DNA of 42,288 nt from Sedimenticola sp. GTDB taxonomy: Bacteria > Pseudomonadota > Gammaproteobacteria > Chromatiales > Chromatiaceae. The position numbers and the translations under genes are program-made. Of this stretch, positions 41,185-42,288 are shown one piece after another. The stretch's first letter is position 1; each line of letters starts with the position of its first letter. The notes below the pieces were generated by a model. That model did no database searches and was not told the DNA's origin. It saw only the letters and a program-made list of their open reading frames with translations. The DNA lies in assembly GCA_026196475.1 (NCBI GenBank), contig JAPHTA010000070.1, positions 1-42,288 on the forward strand, in the 5' to 3' direction.

Positions 41185-42238
41185 TCTGGGCGTAGACCTG
41201 CATGCCGGGCTGCAGGTCGAGCCGGGCCTGTGATTTTCGGGTGATTCGGGCCAATAGCGGGGCACCGCCCAGGTCCAGGCACACGATCATCCTGCCACGT
41301 CCATGGGCCGCCATCTCCCGGACCGTCACCGGCAGAATATTCAGAATACTGGTCGGTCCAGGGGGCTGCAGGGCCAGGCTGATATCCTTGGCCTGAATGC
41401 GTATTCGCACCTGGTCGCCGAGCGGGCGGTCGATCCAGCCGACAATCAGTTCCCCCCCGGCAAACTCCAGGGTCGACAGGTGGTAGTCCCTGTCGTGGCG
41501 AATGATGCGGGCGTCAAACAGGGAGCCTGCATCCTCGTCGCGGGCAATCGGCAGGTCGATTCTGGAGAGCATTTCGTTCAGCGGCCCGGCAGCCAGGATA
41601 GTCCCCTTCTCCACCAGCAGCAGGTGGTCGGCAATCCGCGACAGCTCGTCCAGATCGTGGGTGACGTAGATGATCGGCACCGGGCTGGTGCCGTGCAGCC
41701 GCTCCAGGTAGGGCAGGATCTCCTTCTTGTGTCCCCGGTCGAGCGCCGCCATCGGCTCGTCCATCAGCAGCAGGCGGGGGTGATTCAGGAGGGCCCGGCC
41801 GATCGCCACCCGCTGCTTCTCGCCCCCGGATAACTGGGCCGGGCTGCGTTCCAGCAGATGTGCCAGCGCCAGCAGCTCCACCACCTGGTCGAAGTCGCTG
41901 AAGCGAAGATGGAGCGGTGTCCGGCGGTGTCCGAAGCAGAGGTTCTCGCGCACGTTCAGATGGGGGAACAGAACCCCCTCCTGGAACACGTAACCGATGC
42001 CCCGTTGATGGGGAGGGACAGTGTGGCCGCGTCGGCTGTCGTGCCAGTACTCATCCCCCAGGGCCAGGAAACCCTCCGCGTTTGGCTCCAGGCCGGCAAT
42101 GCAGCGCAGCAGCGAGGTCTTGCCGCAACCGGAGCGTCCGAACAGGGCGCTCACGCCGCGATTCGGGATGCGCCCCTCCGCATCGAGCAGGAAGTTTCCC
42201 AGGGGAAGCCGAAAGCGGAATGCGAGCTGATCCGGCAT
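41159..42238 (-). CDS. modC: ModC, molybdate ABC transporter ATPase
   Basis: The 359-aa protein has Walker A (GRSGCGKTSLL), the Q-loop, the ABC signature (LSGGEKQRVAIGRALL), Walker B (LLLMDEPMAALD) and a C-terminal molybdate-type TOBE domain (about 290-355). It powers molybdate uptake with ModB and ModA. Its ATG overlaps the preceding modB stop by one base. Confidence 0.94.
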   Translation of the reverse strand: MPDQLAFRFRLPLGNFLLDAEGRIPNRGVSALFGRSGCGKTSLLRCIAGLEPNAEGFLALGDEYWHDSRRGHTVPPHQRGIGYVFQEGVLFPHLNVRENLCFGHRRTPLHLRFSDFDQVVELLALAHLLERSPAQLSGGEKQRVAIGRALLNHPRLLLMDEPMAALDRGHKKEILPYLERLHGTSPVPIIYVTHDLDELSRIADHLLLVEKGTILAAGPLNEMLSRIDLPIARDEDAGSLFDARIIRHDRDYHLSTLEFAGGELIVGWIDRPLGDQVRIRIQAKDISLALQPPGPTSILNILPVTVREMAAHGRGRMIVCLDLGGAPLLARITRKSQARLDLQPGMQVYAQIKSVALSL

Positions 42239-42288
42239 CAGGACTCCCGGCGCAGCAGGCTGCCGCTGTTCATGCGGTAGACCAGGAA
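42238..42288 (-). CDS. modB: ModB, molybdate permease (3' end only)
   Basis: The last 16 codons of an upstream minus-strand gene are present (FLVYRMNSGSLLRRES, then TGA overlapping the modC ATG). The identity as ModB is inferred from the usual modABC order and the translational overlap; the fragment is too short to prove it. Confidence 0.6.
   Translation of the reverse strand, partial: FLVYRMNSGSLLRRES

Noticed and set aside
39949-41265. 438-aa minus-strand ORF
   Set aside because: Antisense to DUF4197 and mobB genes, both with clear family features.

Overview
The window is a dense, GC-rich chromosomal segment of a motile Gammaproteobacterium. Flagellar and chemotaxis gene order follows the Pseudomonas-type polar-flagellum locus (fliLMNOPQR-flhBA-flhF-flhG-fliA-cheYZAB-motCD-parC-parP-cheW). 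A rhodanese-TusA-DsrE2-like cassette next to siroheme synthase is typical of sulfur-oxidising Chromatiales-like bacteria and their relatives. UbiT/UbiV genes (oxygen-independent ubiquinone synthesis) and molybdate uptake/cofactor genes suggest respiration with and without oxygen. Genus cannot be fixed from the sequence alone. No rRNA, tRNA, IS element, phage gene or CRISPR array was seen.

Layout. 1-4.8 kb: the end of ubiV (+), then on the minus strand cysG, ubiT and a MotA/ExbB-like plus long coiled-coil MotB/OmpA-like pair that is not the flagellar stator. 4.9-6.2 kb: rhd-tusA-dsrE2 (+), closed by a strong terminator. 6.3-8.7 kb: a FadL-type outer-membrane porin (-) divergent from an unknown exported protein (+). 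8.8-11.2 kb: LysR regulator, a small unknown protein and a PerM/AI-2E family permease. 11.3-14.6 kb (-): a multidomain receiver protein with dead GGDEF and EAL domains, a Crp/Fnr regulator and a DUF2892 membrane protein. 14.8-19.5 kb (+): hybrid histidine kinase, UMF1-type MFS transporter and zinc metallopeptidase. 19.6-38.9 kb (+): flagellar export, basal body and chemotaxis block, starting with a well-matched sigma-54 promoter. 39-40.6 kb: a small orphan exported protein and a DUF4197 protein, each preceded by structured non-coding DNA. 40.6-42.3 kb: mobB (+) converging on modC and the end of modB (-).

How it works together. Sulfur is passed by rhodanese/TusA/DsrE-type carriers, and CysG supplies siroheme, the cofactor of sulfite reductases. 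The flagellar block builds the export gate and C-ring; FlhF/FlhG set position and number; FliA drives late genes; CheY/Z/A/B/W process signals; ParC/ParP place the arrays at the pole; MotC/MotD-type stators power rotation. The most interesting point is that CheA seems to lack a folded P2 domain and instead carries three near-identical motifs resembling the CheY-binding peptides of FliM and CheZ encoded in the same locus. Other leads are the orphan long-stalk MotA/MotB pair, the catalytically dead c-di-GMP-type receiver protein facing a hybrid kinase, the Crp/Fnr-DUF2892 unit with its palindromic site, and two structured intergenic regions near 39.1 and 39.8 kb.
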